A stretch of 64,000 bases of DNA from Mayfieldus profundus. GTDB taxonomy: Bacteria > Actinomycetota > Thermoleophilia > Solirubrobacterales > 70-9. Below, piece by piece: positions 1-7,704 of the stretch (position 1 is the stretch's first letter; every line of letters begins with the position of its first letter). Under the pieces are notes generated by a model, which saw only the letters and a program-made list of their open reading frames with translations, searched no databases and was not told the origin of the DNA. The stretch spans positions 7,531 to 71,530 of the forward strand of contig JBBPIM010000009.1 of assembly GCA_038040325.1 (NCBI GenBank), in the 5' to 3' direction. A program made the position numbers and the translations under genes.

Positions 1-228
1 GAAGGCCGCTAGGCTCTCGGCCCGCGCCTTGGCGGATGCCTCCTGGTCCTTCAGCTCGGCGACCCTCGCCTCGCGGTCGGAGATCTGGTTGCCGGTGAAA
101 ACCACAAACGTCACCGCCGCGAGCACAGCGGCGAGGGCGCCAACGATCAGATAGGCGACCGGGCCGGTTCGGATCGGGGCGGCCTCGCCGCGGCGCTCCT
201 CGGGGGGGATCAGGTTGACGGGGCGCAT
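1..228 (-). CDS. pilN: PilN-like type IV pilus inner-membrane protein, N-terminal part (runs off the window)
   Basis: Only the first 76 residues are inside the window. They begin MRPVNLIPPEE, matching the short N-terminal cytoplasmic tail (N-L-hydrophobic-P) by which PilN binds the groove of PilM. One membrane helix follows (about residues 25-48, TGPVAYLIVGALAAVL onward) and then an Ala/Glu/Lys-rich stretch (residues 54-76) that looks like the start of the periplasm-side coiled coil. The start lies 2 bp after the pilM stop, as in other pilMN operons. In known pili PilN joins PilM to PilO and aligns the assembly platform. The family assignment is good from tail, helix and neighbour; the C-terminal domain cannot be checked here. 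Confidence 0.8.
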   Translation of the reverse strand, partial: MRPVNLIPPEERRGEAAPIRTGPVAYLIVGALAAVLAAVTFVVFTGNQISDREARVAELKDQEASAKARAESLAAF

Positions 229-230
229 CG

Positions 231-1337
231 CTACTCGTCGAGGGCGAGTCCGTAGGAGACGGTGAGCCGAGCCGCGCGGTCCTCACCCTGGGGGGCAAGG
301 GCCTGGGGGCGGACGGCGCTGAACTGGTGGCCAAGCTGGCCCTGGAGGTGCTCGACAAGTCCGGGGATCGTGCTGCCGGGGCCGGCCACGACGATCCGCT
401 CGACCGTGGCTGCCCCCTCCTGGGCGCCGTAGAACTCCAGCGAGAGCCGCAGCTCGTCGGCGAGCTTGGCGCCGCCGTCCTGGAGCGCCTCGCGGGCGGC
501 CGTGACGTTGTCGGAGTCTCCCTCGATCTCCTCGACCGCGGTGGAAAGGCCGACATGGGTCAGCCACTGGCGAGCGTGGTCGACGGCGAGGCTGCGGCGC
601 TCCGCGAGGCGCTGCGCGATCACCTCGACACCAAACGGGGCAATGCGGGTGAAAAGGCAGGTCGAGCCCTTGGCGACCGCGAGGTTTGTGACGTCGCCGA
701 GGTTGCAGTAAAGCGTGGCGGGGACGTAGTTCTCGGCCTCGGCCCCCGACTCGTCGACGGGGGGCGTCACATCGGCACCTGCATCGGGCTCGCGCGCCAG
801 AGCGCGGATCAGCCCGAATGCCGAGAGGTCGATCCCCTCGGCCCGCAGGCCGGCTCCGCGCACAGACTCGATCAGCGCCCGAAGCATGTCTCGGCGCGCG
901 GCAACGGCGACGACCTCCATGCTGCGGGTTCCGTCGTCGCCGACTCCGCGGCCGACGATCTGGTAGTCGAGGACCGCCTGGTCGAGCGGCATCGGCAAGT
1001 GGTCCTGGGCCTGGAAACGGATCGCGGTGTCGAGCTCGTCGTCGTTCTCGATCAGCGGCAGTCGCATGGTCCGAACCGCGACCCGCTGGTTGGCGATTCC
1101 CAGCCGAACTCCCTTGGACAGCTTGTGCTCGGCGAATAGCGAGCGCAGCGCCGAGCTGAGCGCGTCGGCGTCGACGACCTCGCCGTCCTTGAAGATTCCG
1201 GGCTCGAGCGGCGCCACAGCGGTATTGGCAACCTCGACCGAGCCATTGAAGGTGACCTCGGTCGCCGCCACGCTGCCGGCCTCCACGTCGAGGCCCACTA
1301 TCGATGTCTGTTTCTTGGTGGAGAGCATGTCTAGCAC
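231..1337 (-). CDS. pilM: Type IV pilus assembly protein PilM (actin-like)
   Basis: 368-residue cytoplasmic protein of the actin/FtsA-fold PilM family, close to the usual 350-ish length. The N-terminal nucleotide-binding strand pair reads IVGLDVEAGSVAATEV (residues 13-28), equivalent to the IGIDIGSSSVK motif of PilM. A late glycine-rich loop, VVAGPGSTIPGLVEHL, matches the second phosphate loop. PilM links the cytoplasmic motor ATPases to PilN at the inner membrane. It sits between pilD and pilN on the same strand. A second ATG three codons in (MLSTKK) is an equally good start. Function follows from family and context; ATP binding by this copy is not shown. Confidence 0.88.
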   Translation of the reverse strand: MLDMLSTKKQTSIVGLDVEAGSVAATEVTFNGSVEVANTAVAPLEPGIFKDGEVVDADALSSALRSLFAEHKLSKGVRLGIANQRVAVRTMRLPLIENDDELDTAIRFQAQDHLPMPLDQAVLDYQIVGRGVGDDGTRSMEVVAVAARRDMLRALIESVRGAGLRAEGIDLSAFGLIRALAREPDAGADVTPPVDESGAEAENYVPATLYCNLGDVTNLAVAKGSTCLFTRIAPFGVEVIAQRLAERRSLAVDHARQWLTHVGLSTAVEEIEGDSDNVTAAREALQDGGAKLADELRLSLEFYGAQEGAATVERIVVAGPGSTIPGLVEHLQGQLGHQFSAVRPQALAPQGEDRAARLTVSYGLALDE

Positions 1338-1460
1338 GAGCGTCCAGCGCCCAACTCACCATCGGCCAAATCACGCCTGACCTTGAGGGCAGGGGGGGTT
1401 TCTGGCCGCCCCCGTGCACAGGCGTGGATCAGCGGCCTGTTTTGAGCGGGAAACACCGGC

Positions 1461-2222
1461 CTACTGCTCCAGGAAGGTGGTCAAATACCAGTCGAGGATG
1501 GCGTCCCCGGCCAGCAGGCCCACGAGGCCGCCCAGAGCGAGGAACGGGCCGAACGGGATCCCCCGCTTGCGAGTTCCGGCGCCCTCGCGAAGCATCATTC
1601 CCACGCCGACCATTGCGCCCACCGCGAACCCGACAAGCAGGGCCGGGGCGACCGCGCGGCCGAGGTAGAGGCCCATCAGCGCGGCGAGCTTGACGTCTCC
1701 CATCCCCATTCCGCGCGGGTACGCCAGCGCGGCGAGCAGCAGCAGGCCTCCGGCCGCTGCGGCCGCGATCGCCCGGTCGGGCAGGCTTGCCGGGTCGGCC
1801 CCCGCGGCGATCGCGACAGCGGCGATCGCCGAGACCGCAAGGATCCGGTTGGGGATGATCTGCTGCTCGAGGTCGGTGAGGGTCACCGCCGCCAACGTGG
1901 CCACGAAGACCAACCCCAGCCCGAGCTGGACCGGGTCGTCCCAGAGCACGAGGACGGTGGCGACGAAGGCCGATCCGAGACCCAGCTCGACGGCGGGGTA
2001 GCGCGCCGAGATCCGCGCGCCGCAATGCCGGCAGCTGCCCCGCAGCAGCAGCCAGGAAACCAGCGGAATGTTGTCGTAGGCGGCGATGCGCTCACCGCAG
2101 GAAGGGCATTGCGAGCGCGGCCCGACGATCGACAGGCCGCGCGGCACGCGGTGCGCGACGACGCTGATGAAGCTGCCCGCGATCAGGCCGCCGACGAATG
2201 CGAATGAGGCTGCCGCCGCCAT
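1461..2222 (-). CDS. pilD: Prepilin peptidase / N-methyltransferase
   Basis: 253-residue polytopic membrane enzyme of aspartic peptidase family A24. It removes the prepilin leader after Gly and methylates the new N-terminus. The N-terminal cytoplasmic zinc-ribbon is present as C39-P-S-C42 and C64-R-H-C67. The two catalytic aspartates are D117 in LTDLEQQIIP and D176 in GMGMGDVK. The rest is hydrophobic helices (about eight). Cys motifs and both Asp motifs being intact suggests the bifunctional form. It would process the four prepilin-like proteins encoded upstream in the same locus. The 123 bp between its start side and pilM contain only a G/C-rich weak hairpin near 1390-1425. Confidence 0.93.
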   Translation of the reverse strand: MAAAASFAFVGGLIAGSFISVVAHRVPRGLSIVGPRSQCPSCGERIAAYDNIPLVSWLLLRGSCRHCGARISARYPAVELGLGSAFVATVLVLWDDPVQLGLGLVFVATLAAVTLTDLEQQIIPNRILAVSAIAAVAIAAGADPASLPDRAIAAAAAGGLLLLAALAYPRGMGMGDVKLAALMGLYLGRAVAPALLVGFAVGAMVGVGMMLREGAGTRKRGIPFGPFLALGGLVGLLAGDAILDWYLTTFLEQ

Positions 2223-2297
2223 ATCAGTCTGGATCGACGCCCGGGAGGGGTTCCTTGAGCGATGAGGCGCGGGGGCCTGCTTCTCTCCCCCGCCCCG

Positions 2298-3722
2298 CTA
2301 GCTGAGCGGCGTGGTGGTGTCGACCTCGAGGCGCGTCGCGTAGTCGGGGTGGTCGTACATGAACTCCAGCGAGGCCGGCGTGACCGCGCGGTCCACGCTT
2401 ACCGCCACGCCGAGCCGCTGGCCTGGCTGCACGGTCTGCGCGACGAACTGCATCTGCAGCTTGTTGGCCGGGTTGGGGAAGCTCTGCGGCCAGTTCCCGG
2501 TTCCCCCCGGCGAGAACTGGAAGTACGACTGGCCCGTCGATTGATTGGCGATCAGGGTGTCGACGTCACTGGCCGAGCGGATGAACAGGTAGACGCAGAG
2601 CCTGCCCTGCTGCACGGCCTGGTTGATCGTGCGCGAGAAGAAGTACAGCGAGGCCTTCGCGTTCATCGTGAACGCGGACGCCATCGGATCGGTCACCCAG
2701 CGGTGGATCTTCGCCTCCGGCGTTGCCCCGGCCGGTGTATAGCTGCAGCCGTTGGCGTCCTGGCGCAGCAGCTGCAGGCCCTCGTCGGTGTTGGGGCTGG
2801 GCTCCAGGTAGGCATCGCTCGAGTAGTCGTACTGCAGCGGCTGGCCCGGGTCGTCGGGCTCCGGGTCGGGCGGGCCCGCCGGCATCAGCGCGTCGGGCGC
2901 CCCGAGCGTCGAGCCGGTCTGCTGCCCGTTCGCACAGGTGCCGCGGGTGTTGTGCAGCAGGTGGTCCCCGCTGATGTCCTGGCGGGCGGTGCTGCCGTCG
3001 GACTCGCAGACCGTGTCGGTGAGCCAGAACTGCTGCGCGGTGACCAGCGCCCCGCCTCCTGGCGCCTGGTCGGAGATCACGCTGTCGGCGGGGTCGATGA
3101 AGTCGGAGTGCACCTCGAAGTAGGGACGGTCGTAGTCGACGATCCCCACCCGGTCGAGGCGGACGACGACGATCGCGCGCTTGAAGTCCTGGTTGCCGAG
3201 GCAGCTCGAGCAGCCCGGCTGCTCCTGCCAGACCACGTAGCGGAAGATGTCGCCGCTCACGTCCCCGCTCTCGAAGTGGGTCGGCCCGGGCGCGACGACG
3301 CCGTCGGTGATCGTGCCGCCCCCGTACAGCGACTCGCCGTTGACCACCAGGTTGGAGTAGCTGGAAGGGGGCGTGCCGGGTGGGTTTCCCTTGGTCAGGG
3401 CGAAGTTCCCTCCCGACACGCGGTAGCGCGGGTCGTTGGTATTGCTGGAGCTGCCCGGCTGAGAGGTGAGCGCGATCGCGCCGTAGTCGGTGGCGCGGAT
3501 CTTCTCCAGCTCGCGCTGGGCGCGGTCCAGGGCGACCTGGGTCTGCTCGGCGCGGTAGGTGTTGCGGCTCGCGGCCTCGAAGGCCTGGAACACTCCGACC
3601 ACACCGAGGATCAGCACGATCGCCGCGACCATCACCTCGACGATGCCCAGGCCGCTCTCGTCTGACAGCGGGACGAGGCGTCTGCGAATGCCGTCCCTGA
3701 CTTTCGCCGCCATCATGATCAT
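2298..3722 (-). CDS. Large minor prepilin (PilV-type N-terminus)
   Basis: 474 residues. The type III prepilin signal is SDESG24|LGIVEV with the required Glu at mature position 5 (E29), followed by a hydrophobic helix (MVAAIVLILGVVGVFQAF) as in PilV/GspI-like minor pilins. The remaining ~430 residues form a large extracellular region with a C-S-S-C pair (GCSSCLGNQ) and Thr/Ser/Gly-rich sequence; I recognise no named domain there. It is far longer than a usual minor pilin (150-200 residues), so it may be a tip adhesin carried on a pilin stalk, which is inference. The start overlaps the stop of the preceding prepilin gene by 4 bp (several in-frame Met codons at 3710-3722), implying coupled translation. 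Confidence 0.82.
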   Translation of the reverse strand: MIMMAAKVRDGIRRRLVPLSDESGLGIVEVMVAAIVLILGVVGVFQAFEAASRNTYRAEQTQVALDRAQRELEKIRATDYGAIALTSQPGSSSNTNDPRYRVSGGNFALTKGNPPGTPPSSYSNLVVNGESLYGGGTITDGVVAPGPTHFESGDVSGDIFRYVVWQEQPGCSSCLGNQDFKRAIVVVRLDRVGIVDYDRPYFEVHSDFIDPADSVISDQAPGGGALVTAQQFWLTDTVCESDGSTARQDISGDHLLHNTRGTCANGQQTGSTLGAPDALMPAGPPDPEPDDPGQPLQYDYSSDAYLEPSPNTDEGLQLLRQDANGCSYTPAGATPEAKIHRWVTDPMASAFTMNAKASLYFFSRTINQAVQQGRLCVYLFIRSASDVDTLIANQSTGQSYFQFSPGGTGNWPQSFPNPANKLQMQFVAQTVQPGQRLGVAVSVDRAVTPASLEFMYDHPDYATRLEVDTTTPLS

Positions 3723-4309
3723 GATGTGGGCGGGCTCAGATTTCGCAACGCGAATCCGTCCTCCAGGGTTACGGCGTCCTCGCCGGCACTGCTGCCGAGC
3801 ATCACCGCCTTCAACTCGACGAAGGTCGGGTTCGACGCGCTCGGGTAGTAGGTGAAGACGTTGCTGTCGGACAGGCCGTCGACCAGCTTCACCACCGTGC
3901 CGCCGCCGCCCCCGCCGGCGTTCTGCTCCTGGCGGGTGCAGGTACCGGCGCTACAGCTGTAGACAACCCGGCATTTGATTGGCGCGGCGGTCTCGCTGGG
4001 CTGAAAGCTCCCGCCGCAGGCCGTCCGGCGCAGGTAGGTCTCGAAGACGAGGCTGTTCGACGTCGCGGGAGTGACCACCAGGTAGGCGGAGCGCAGATCG
4101 CGGCCCATCCGCTCCACCAAGATCCGCGCCTTCTGGATCCGGTCAGCCTTCTGCGAGATCTTGGGCTCCGTCTGCACGGAAGCGACGATCACCGGAAGCG
4201 CGGCCCCTAGGATCAGCAGCAGCAGGCCCGAGGCGACCAGCAGCTCTATCAGGGTCCAGCCGCTCTCACCGCGCAGGCGGCGGCTGTTCGTTTTTGCGAT
4301 CGCAAGCAT
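3719..4309 (-). CDS. Minor prepilin (PilW/GspJ-like)
   Basis: 196 residues from the chosen ATG. The leader MLAIAKTNSRRLRGESG17 is cut before WTLIE, with Glu at mature position 5 (E22), and is followed by a ~20-residue hydrophobic helix. Residues 50-196 contain four cysteines and a Gly-rich loop. GspJ/PilW-like proteins prime pilus assembly together with PilV-type subunits, and the next gene downstream is such a subunit with a 4-bp overlap. The frame stays open to 4483, but a strong transcription-terminator-like hairpin (4454-4479) lies in that extension, and a normal leader length is obtained only from 4309, so I chose that start. Its ribosome site is weak. Confidence 0.8.
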   Translation of the reverse strand: MLAIAKTNSRRLRGESGWTLIELLVASGLLLLILGAALPVIVASVQTEPKISQKADRIQKARILVERMGRDLRSAYLVVTPATSNSLVFETYLRRTACGGSFQPSETAAPIKCRVVYSCSAGTCTRQEQNAGGGGGGTVVKLVDGLSDSNVFTYYPSASNPTFVELKAVMLGSSAGEDAVTLEDGFALRNLSPPTS

Positions 4310-4453
4310 TTCCAGGTAAGCGTGCGTGCTACGGATCCGTGCAACTGCGCCCTTCATCGGAGAAACGGGCCGCGGACTGAAATCGAAAAGGCCCATCTCA
4401 ACGTTCGGCCGGACCCTGTGCATGTGTGCCTGGCCCACGCCTCGGGCACGAAG

Positions 4454-4479
4454 AAGGGCGAGCCCGAAGGCTCGCCCTT
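4454..4479 (-). terminator. UUCG-loop hairpin after pilA
   Basis: Perfect 11-bp stem (AAGGGCGAGCC paired with GGCTCGCCCTT) closing a TTCG tetraloop when read on the minus strand, 25 bp after the pilA stop. C(UUCG)G loops are exceptionally stable. No clear T tract follows (CTTCGTG), so it may be a partial terminator or an mRNA 3'-end stabiliser that leaves pilA transcript in excess over the minor pilins downstream. Confidence 0.75.
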
Positions 4480-4503
4480 CCACAGCCTGACTAGGTCGGC
4501 GGA

Positions 4504-4941
4504 TCAGCCGCCCCAGTTACCGCCAGTCGGACAACCGTCCTGGCCCTCGACGGTGCAGTCGAAGACCGTGTTGCCGTTGGCAAGGCGCTCAATCGTGAAC
4601 GCGTTACCCGTCGCGGGCTGGGTGTAGCCAACCACGTAGACCTGCCCACCGAGACCGCTCAGGGTAATCCGAGCGGCGTCGAGCGTCGGCTCGATGGTCT
4701 CCAACGCAGCGGCGGTCGCCGTCGCGTAAGAGCCCTGGTTATCGGTGGCGAACGTCTCGATCGACGTCTGGGCGGTACGCGCCGCGGCCTTGGCCTGGGC
4801 GTCCTTACCCTTGTCCCTCTGGTTGAAGAACGACGGGATCGCAATGGCCGCCAGGATGCCGAGAATCAGCATCACGACGAGGAGCTCGACAAGGGTGAAA
4901 CCCTTCTCGCTCCCAGCCCTCTCACGGAGCCTCTGCAGCAT
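4504..4941 (-). CDS. pilA: Major type IV pilin (PilA/GspG-like)
   Basis: 145 residues. Textbook class III signal: a 14-residue basic leader ending GSEKG14, then FTLVELLVVMLILGILAAIA with Glu5 (E19) and the conserved hydrophobic assembly helix. The small C-terminal globular part (about 100 residues) ends with C129 and C137, which could form the D-region disulfide loop of pilins. Size, the isolated strong ribosome site (AGGAGG at 4949-4954) and its own leader regulation make it the main shaft subunit. The next genes are the larger minor prepilins. A c-di-GMP-I-type aptamer lies 70 nt upstream of the start codon, so expression is probably switched by that messenger. Confidence 0.92.
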   Translation of the reverse strand: MLQRLRERAGSEKGFTLVELLVVMLILGILAAIAIPSFFNQRDKGKDAQAKAAARTAQTSIETFATDNQGSYATATAAALETIEPTLDAARITLSGLGGQVYVVGYTQPATGNAFTIERLANGNTVFDCTVEGQDGCPTGGNWGG

Positions 4942-4948
4942 TTAGGTA

Positions 4949-4954
4949 CCTCCT
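4949..4954 (-). promoter_or_regulatory. Strong ribosome binding site of pilA
   Basis: AGGAGG, 7 nt before the ATG of pilA. It lies inside the palindrome AGGTACCT and can pair with CTCCT in the P3 loop region of the upstream aptamer, one possible route by which the riboswitch could mask it. Confidence 0.75.
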
Positions 4955-5010
4955 ATTGGACCTTTGCTGTTTTGCCAGAGCCCCGTGCTCCCACGGTTGG
5001 TCTTTTCTGA

Positions 5011-5096
5011 CCCCGGTGGTAGCCCGGCCGGCTCCCGAAGGAGCCCCGCTTGGCTTTGCGCCCCCGCCTCGCGGCGGGTTTGCCTGTGCACCGAAG
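5011..5096 (-). promoter_or_regulatory. Cyclic-di-GMP-I (GEMM) riboswitch aptamer upstream of pilA
   Basis: Read on the minus strand the leader shows every element of the GEMM-I fold in order. P1 is CUUCGGUG (5096-5089) paired with CACCGGGG (5018-5011), eight pairs. The joining strand is CACAGGCAAA. P2 is CCGCC-GCGA-GGCGG with a GNRA loop. The second invariant strand is GGCGCAAAGCC. P3 is GGCTCC-TTCG-GGAGCC. The closing strand is GCCGGGCTACC. These match the known Vibrio Vc2 segments CACAGGGCAAACC, GACGCAAAGCC and the GGGGUUACC-like 3' strand. A competing hairpin (5019-4991, CCACCGGGGTC...GACCAACCGTGG) would break P1 and is a candidate expression platform. Whether ligand turns pilA on or off cannot be read from sequence. 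The rest of the 4942-5280 gap holds nothing else I can name. Confidence 0.85.
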
Positions 5097-5280
5097 CGCT
5101 GGCCCTCTTGACTTACATTGCGCATATCGGCGTTTGGCGCCGCCGCCTTTACCGAATCCTCAGGCTGCGAATTAGGGGGTTCGCGGAATAGTGCTCAGAC
5201 GTTTGTTCGATGGGCGTCGCAAGCGGTAACCCGGCCCAACCCGGCCAATCCGCGCCTGCAAGCGACCCCTGCAGGGCCGG

Positions 5281-6516
5281 CTATCGGATCTTGTCGTAGA
5301 GGCTGAAGATCGGCAGGTACATCGAGATCACGATGAGCCCGACGATGCCGCCGACGAAGCAGATCATCAGGGGTTCGATCATCGAGGTCAGCGCCTTTAC
5401 CTTGGCGTCGACCTCGGCCTCGTAGAAGTCGGCGATCTTGCTCAGCATGTGGTCGAGCTGGCCGGTCTCCTCGCCGACCGCGACCATGTGGGCGACCATC
5501 GCGGGGAACATGTCGTTGCGCTCGATCGGCGCGGCGATGCTGCCGCCGCCCTTCACCGACGCATAGACGTCGTCCATCGCCTGCTCGATCAACGAGTTTC
5601 CGGAGGTCTGCCCGGTGATCTTGATCGACTGCAGGATCGGCACGCCCGAAGCGACCGTGCCCGAGAAGGTGCGCGACCAGCGCGCCAGGGCGACCTTGTG
5701 CACGACGTCGCCGATGTGGGCGGGAATGCGCAGCTTGATTCGGTCCCACTGCACGCGGCCCGTGTCTGACTTCTTCCAGCGCAGGAAACCGAAGGTGCTG
5801 AGCACGATTGTGGGCAGGATTACGAACCAGAAGCCGGTGATCGCACCCGAGGCGCCCACCGTCATCCGGGTCAGGAACGGCAGCTGGCTGCTTTCCCCTG
5901 GCTGCTCTGCCGCGATCTCCTCGAAGATCCCGACGAAGACCGGGACGATGAACGCGACCACGACCAACAGGACCGTGATCGAGAACACGAGCACGAAGCT
6001 CGGGTACATCATCGCCGAGCGGATCTGGCGGCGCAGTGCGTCGAGCTTCTCGAGGTTGTAGGCGATCCTGTCGAGTGCCTCCTCGAGTCGCCCCGAGCTC
6101 TCACCGGAGCGCACCAGCGAGCGGTAGAGCTGGTCGAACACCTTGGGGTAGCGCTCCATCGACTGGGCCAGCGAGCTGCCCGCTTCGACGTCTTGGCGCA
6201 CCCCCGCGACCGCCTCGCCGAGGAGCTCGTTGTCGTTCTGGTCCTCGAGCGTGTAGAGGGTGCGCAGCATCGGCATTCCCGAGGCGATCAGGGTCGCGAA
6301 CTGGCGCGAGAACACCGCCAGGTCGCGCATCCCCACCCCGCGCCAGCGATTGAACGTGTCCTCGAGCTTGATCGCCTGCCTCTTCTCGGAGACGTCGAGG
6401 ACGATCAGCCCTTTCTGGCGGAGCTGCTCGGCGACCTGGGCCTTCGAGGCGGCCTCGAGCACGCCGCGGGAGGGGACCCCGGCGACGTCGACGGCGCGGA
6501 AAGCGAAGGTGCTCAT
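5281..6516 (-). CDS. pilC: Type IV pilus inner-membrane platform protein PilC (T2SF family)
   Basis: 411 residues, normal for PilC/GspF. Two copies of the T2SF cytoplasmic helical domain are visible (roughly residues 70-195 and 275-400), each followed by membrane helices (YPSFVLVFSITVLLVVVAFIVP near 165-190, a helix near 220-245, and the C-terminal GGIVGLIVISMYLPIF). PilC is the platform on which PilB and PilT act to push pilin in or out of the membrane. It overlaps the upstream pilT stop by 4 bp (ATGA), so the two are translationally coupled. The N-terminus MSTFAFRAVDVAGVPSRG matches the family start well. Confidence 0.93.
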   Translation of the reverse strand: MSTFAFRAVDVAGVPSRGVLEAASKAQVAEQLRQKGLIVLDVSEKRQAIKLEDTFNRWRGVGMRDLAVFSRQFATLIASGMPMLRTLYTLEDQNDNELLGEAVAGVRQDVEAGSSLAQSMERYPKVFDQLYRSLVRSGESSGRLEEALDRIAYNLEKLDALRRQIRSAMMYPSFVLVFSITVLLVVVAFIVPVFVGIFEEIAAEQPGESSQLPFLTRMTVGASGAITGFWFVILPTIVLSTFGFLRWKKSDTGRVQWDRIKLRIPAHIGDVVHKVALARWSRTFSGTVASGVPILQSIKITGQTSGNSLIEQAMDDVYASVKGGGSIAAPIERNDMFPAMVAHMVAVGEETGQLDHMLSKIADFYEAEVDAKVKALTSMIEPLMICFVGGIVGLIVISMYLPIFSLYDKIR

Positions 6517-7640
6517 ACGTAGCTGACCTGCTTGGGCTCAGACGCCTGCGCCGCCTGGTCGGCGCCACCGAGAAGCCGCTTCAGCTCCTCGGGCACCGAG
6601 GCCCGCTGCTCGGCCAGCGCCCGCGTGATCTTGCCCTGGTGCACCAGCTGAGCCAGGTGGGAGTCCATGGTCTGCATGCCGGTCGCGCCCGAGGTCTGGA
6701 TCGTCGAGTAGATCTGGTGGGTCTTTCCCTCGCGGATCAGGTTCCTGATCGCGGGTGTGGGCACCAGCACCTCGCAGGCGGCGACCCTTCCCGAGCCATC
6801 GGCGGTCGGCAGCAGCTGCTGGGTGACGATCCCCTGCAGCGCGATCGAGAGCTGCATCCGCACCTGCGCCTGCTGGTGGGGCGGGAAGACGTCGATGACC
6901 CGGTCGACCGTCTGCGATGCGGACTGGGTGTGAAGCGTGGCGAAGACCAGGTGGCCGGTCTCGGCCGCGGTCAGCGCGGTCGACACCGTCTCCAGGTCGC
7001 GCATCTCGCCGACCAGGATCACGTCGGGGTCCTGGCGCAGCGCCGCGCGCAGGGCGCTGGCGAAGTCGGGGGCGTCGGAGCCCACCTCGCGCTGATTGAC
7101 GATGCACTTCTTGTGCTTGTGCAGGAACTCGATCGGGTCCTCGATCGTGAGGATGTGCTCCGCGCGCACCTCGTTGATGATGTCCACCATCGAGGCGAGG
7201 GTGGTGGACTTGCCGGAGCCGGTCGGCCCGGTGACGAGCACGAACCCGCGCGGCTTGCGGGTGAACTCCTCGAGGATCGACGGAAGGCCGAGCTCGTTGA
7301 GGTTGGGGATTTTCGATGGGGTGTGGCGGAAGGCGGCGCTGATCGAGCCGCGCTGGAAGTAGCAGTTAACGCGGAACCTCGCCACGTTCGGGATCGCGTA
7401 GGCGAAGTCGAACTGCTTGTTGTTCTCGAAGCGCTTGCGCTGGTCGTCGTTGAGGATGCCGTAGATGACGTCGCGGGTCTGCTGCGGGGTGAGTGGCGGG
7501 AACTCATCCAGCGAGGTGATCATTCCCCGCACGCGCAGCACCGGTGGCCGGCCCGGCGTGAGGTGCACGTCCGAGGCCCGCGCCTCGATCATCTTGGTGA
7601 GAACCTCGGCGAAGTCGAATTCCATCGTTGCGTCAGCCAT
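6513..7640 (-). CDS. pilT: Pilus retraction ATPase PilT
   Basis: 375-residue hexameric motor of the PilT/VirB11 superfamily that powers pilus retraction and twitching. The N-terminal PAS-like domain (1-105) precedes the ATPase core: Walker A GPTGSGKST (138-146), Asp box and Walker B region DPDVILVGEMRD, and His box TGHLVFATLHT. The PilT-specific AIRNLIREGK motif near residue 290 is intact, which separates it from PilB and from the more diverged paralogue at 11660-12814. The gene overlaps pilC by 4 bp and follows pilB by 64 bp. Confidence 0.95.
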   Translation of the reverse strand: MADATMEFDFAEVLTKMIEARASDVHLTPGRPPVLRVRGMITSLDEFPPLTPQQTRDVIYGILNDDQRKRFENNKQFDFAYAIPNVARFRVNCYFQRGSISAAFRHTPSKIPNLNELGLPSILEEFTRKPRGFVLVTGPTGSGKSTTLASMVDIINEVRAEHILTIEDPIEFLHKHKKCIVNQREVGSDAPDFASALRAALRQDPDVILVGEMRDLETVSTALTAAETGHLVFATLHTQSASQTVDRVIDVFPPHQQAQVRMQLSIALQGIVTQQLLPTADGSGRVAACEVLVPTPAIRNLIREGKTHQIYSTIQTSGATGMQTMDSHLAQLVHQGKITRALAEQRASVPEELKRLLGGADQAAQASEPKQVSYV

Positions 7641-7704
7641 CGTTCCTCCATGCCTAGATCGTCCGCTGAGCGCCCGGACTTGAGGGCCGAGCCCCCGCCG
7701 TGCG

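Noticed and set aside
1380..1430. Terminator between pilM and pilD
   Set aside because: G-run and C-run could pair, but spacing is irregular and no T tract follows.
4310..4483. Upstream-extended start for the PilW-like prepilin
   Set aside because: The extension contains the pilA terminator hairpin and would give a 75-residue prepilin leader.
5100..5280. Promoter of pilA upstream of the riboswitch
   Set aside because: A promoter must be here, but I could not find a convincing -35/-10 pair; CAATGT near 5113 is a weak candidate only.
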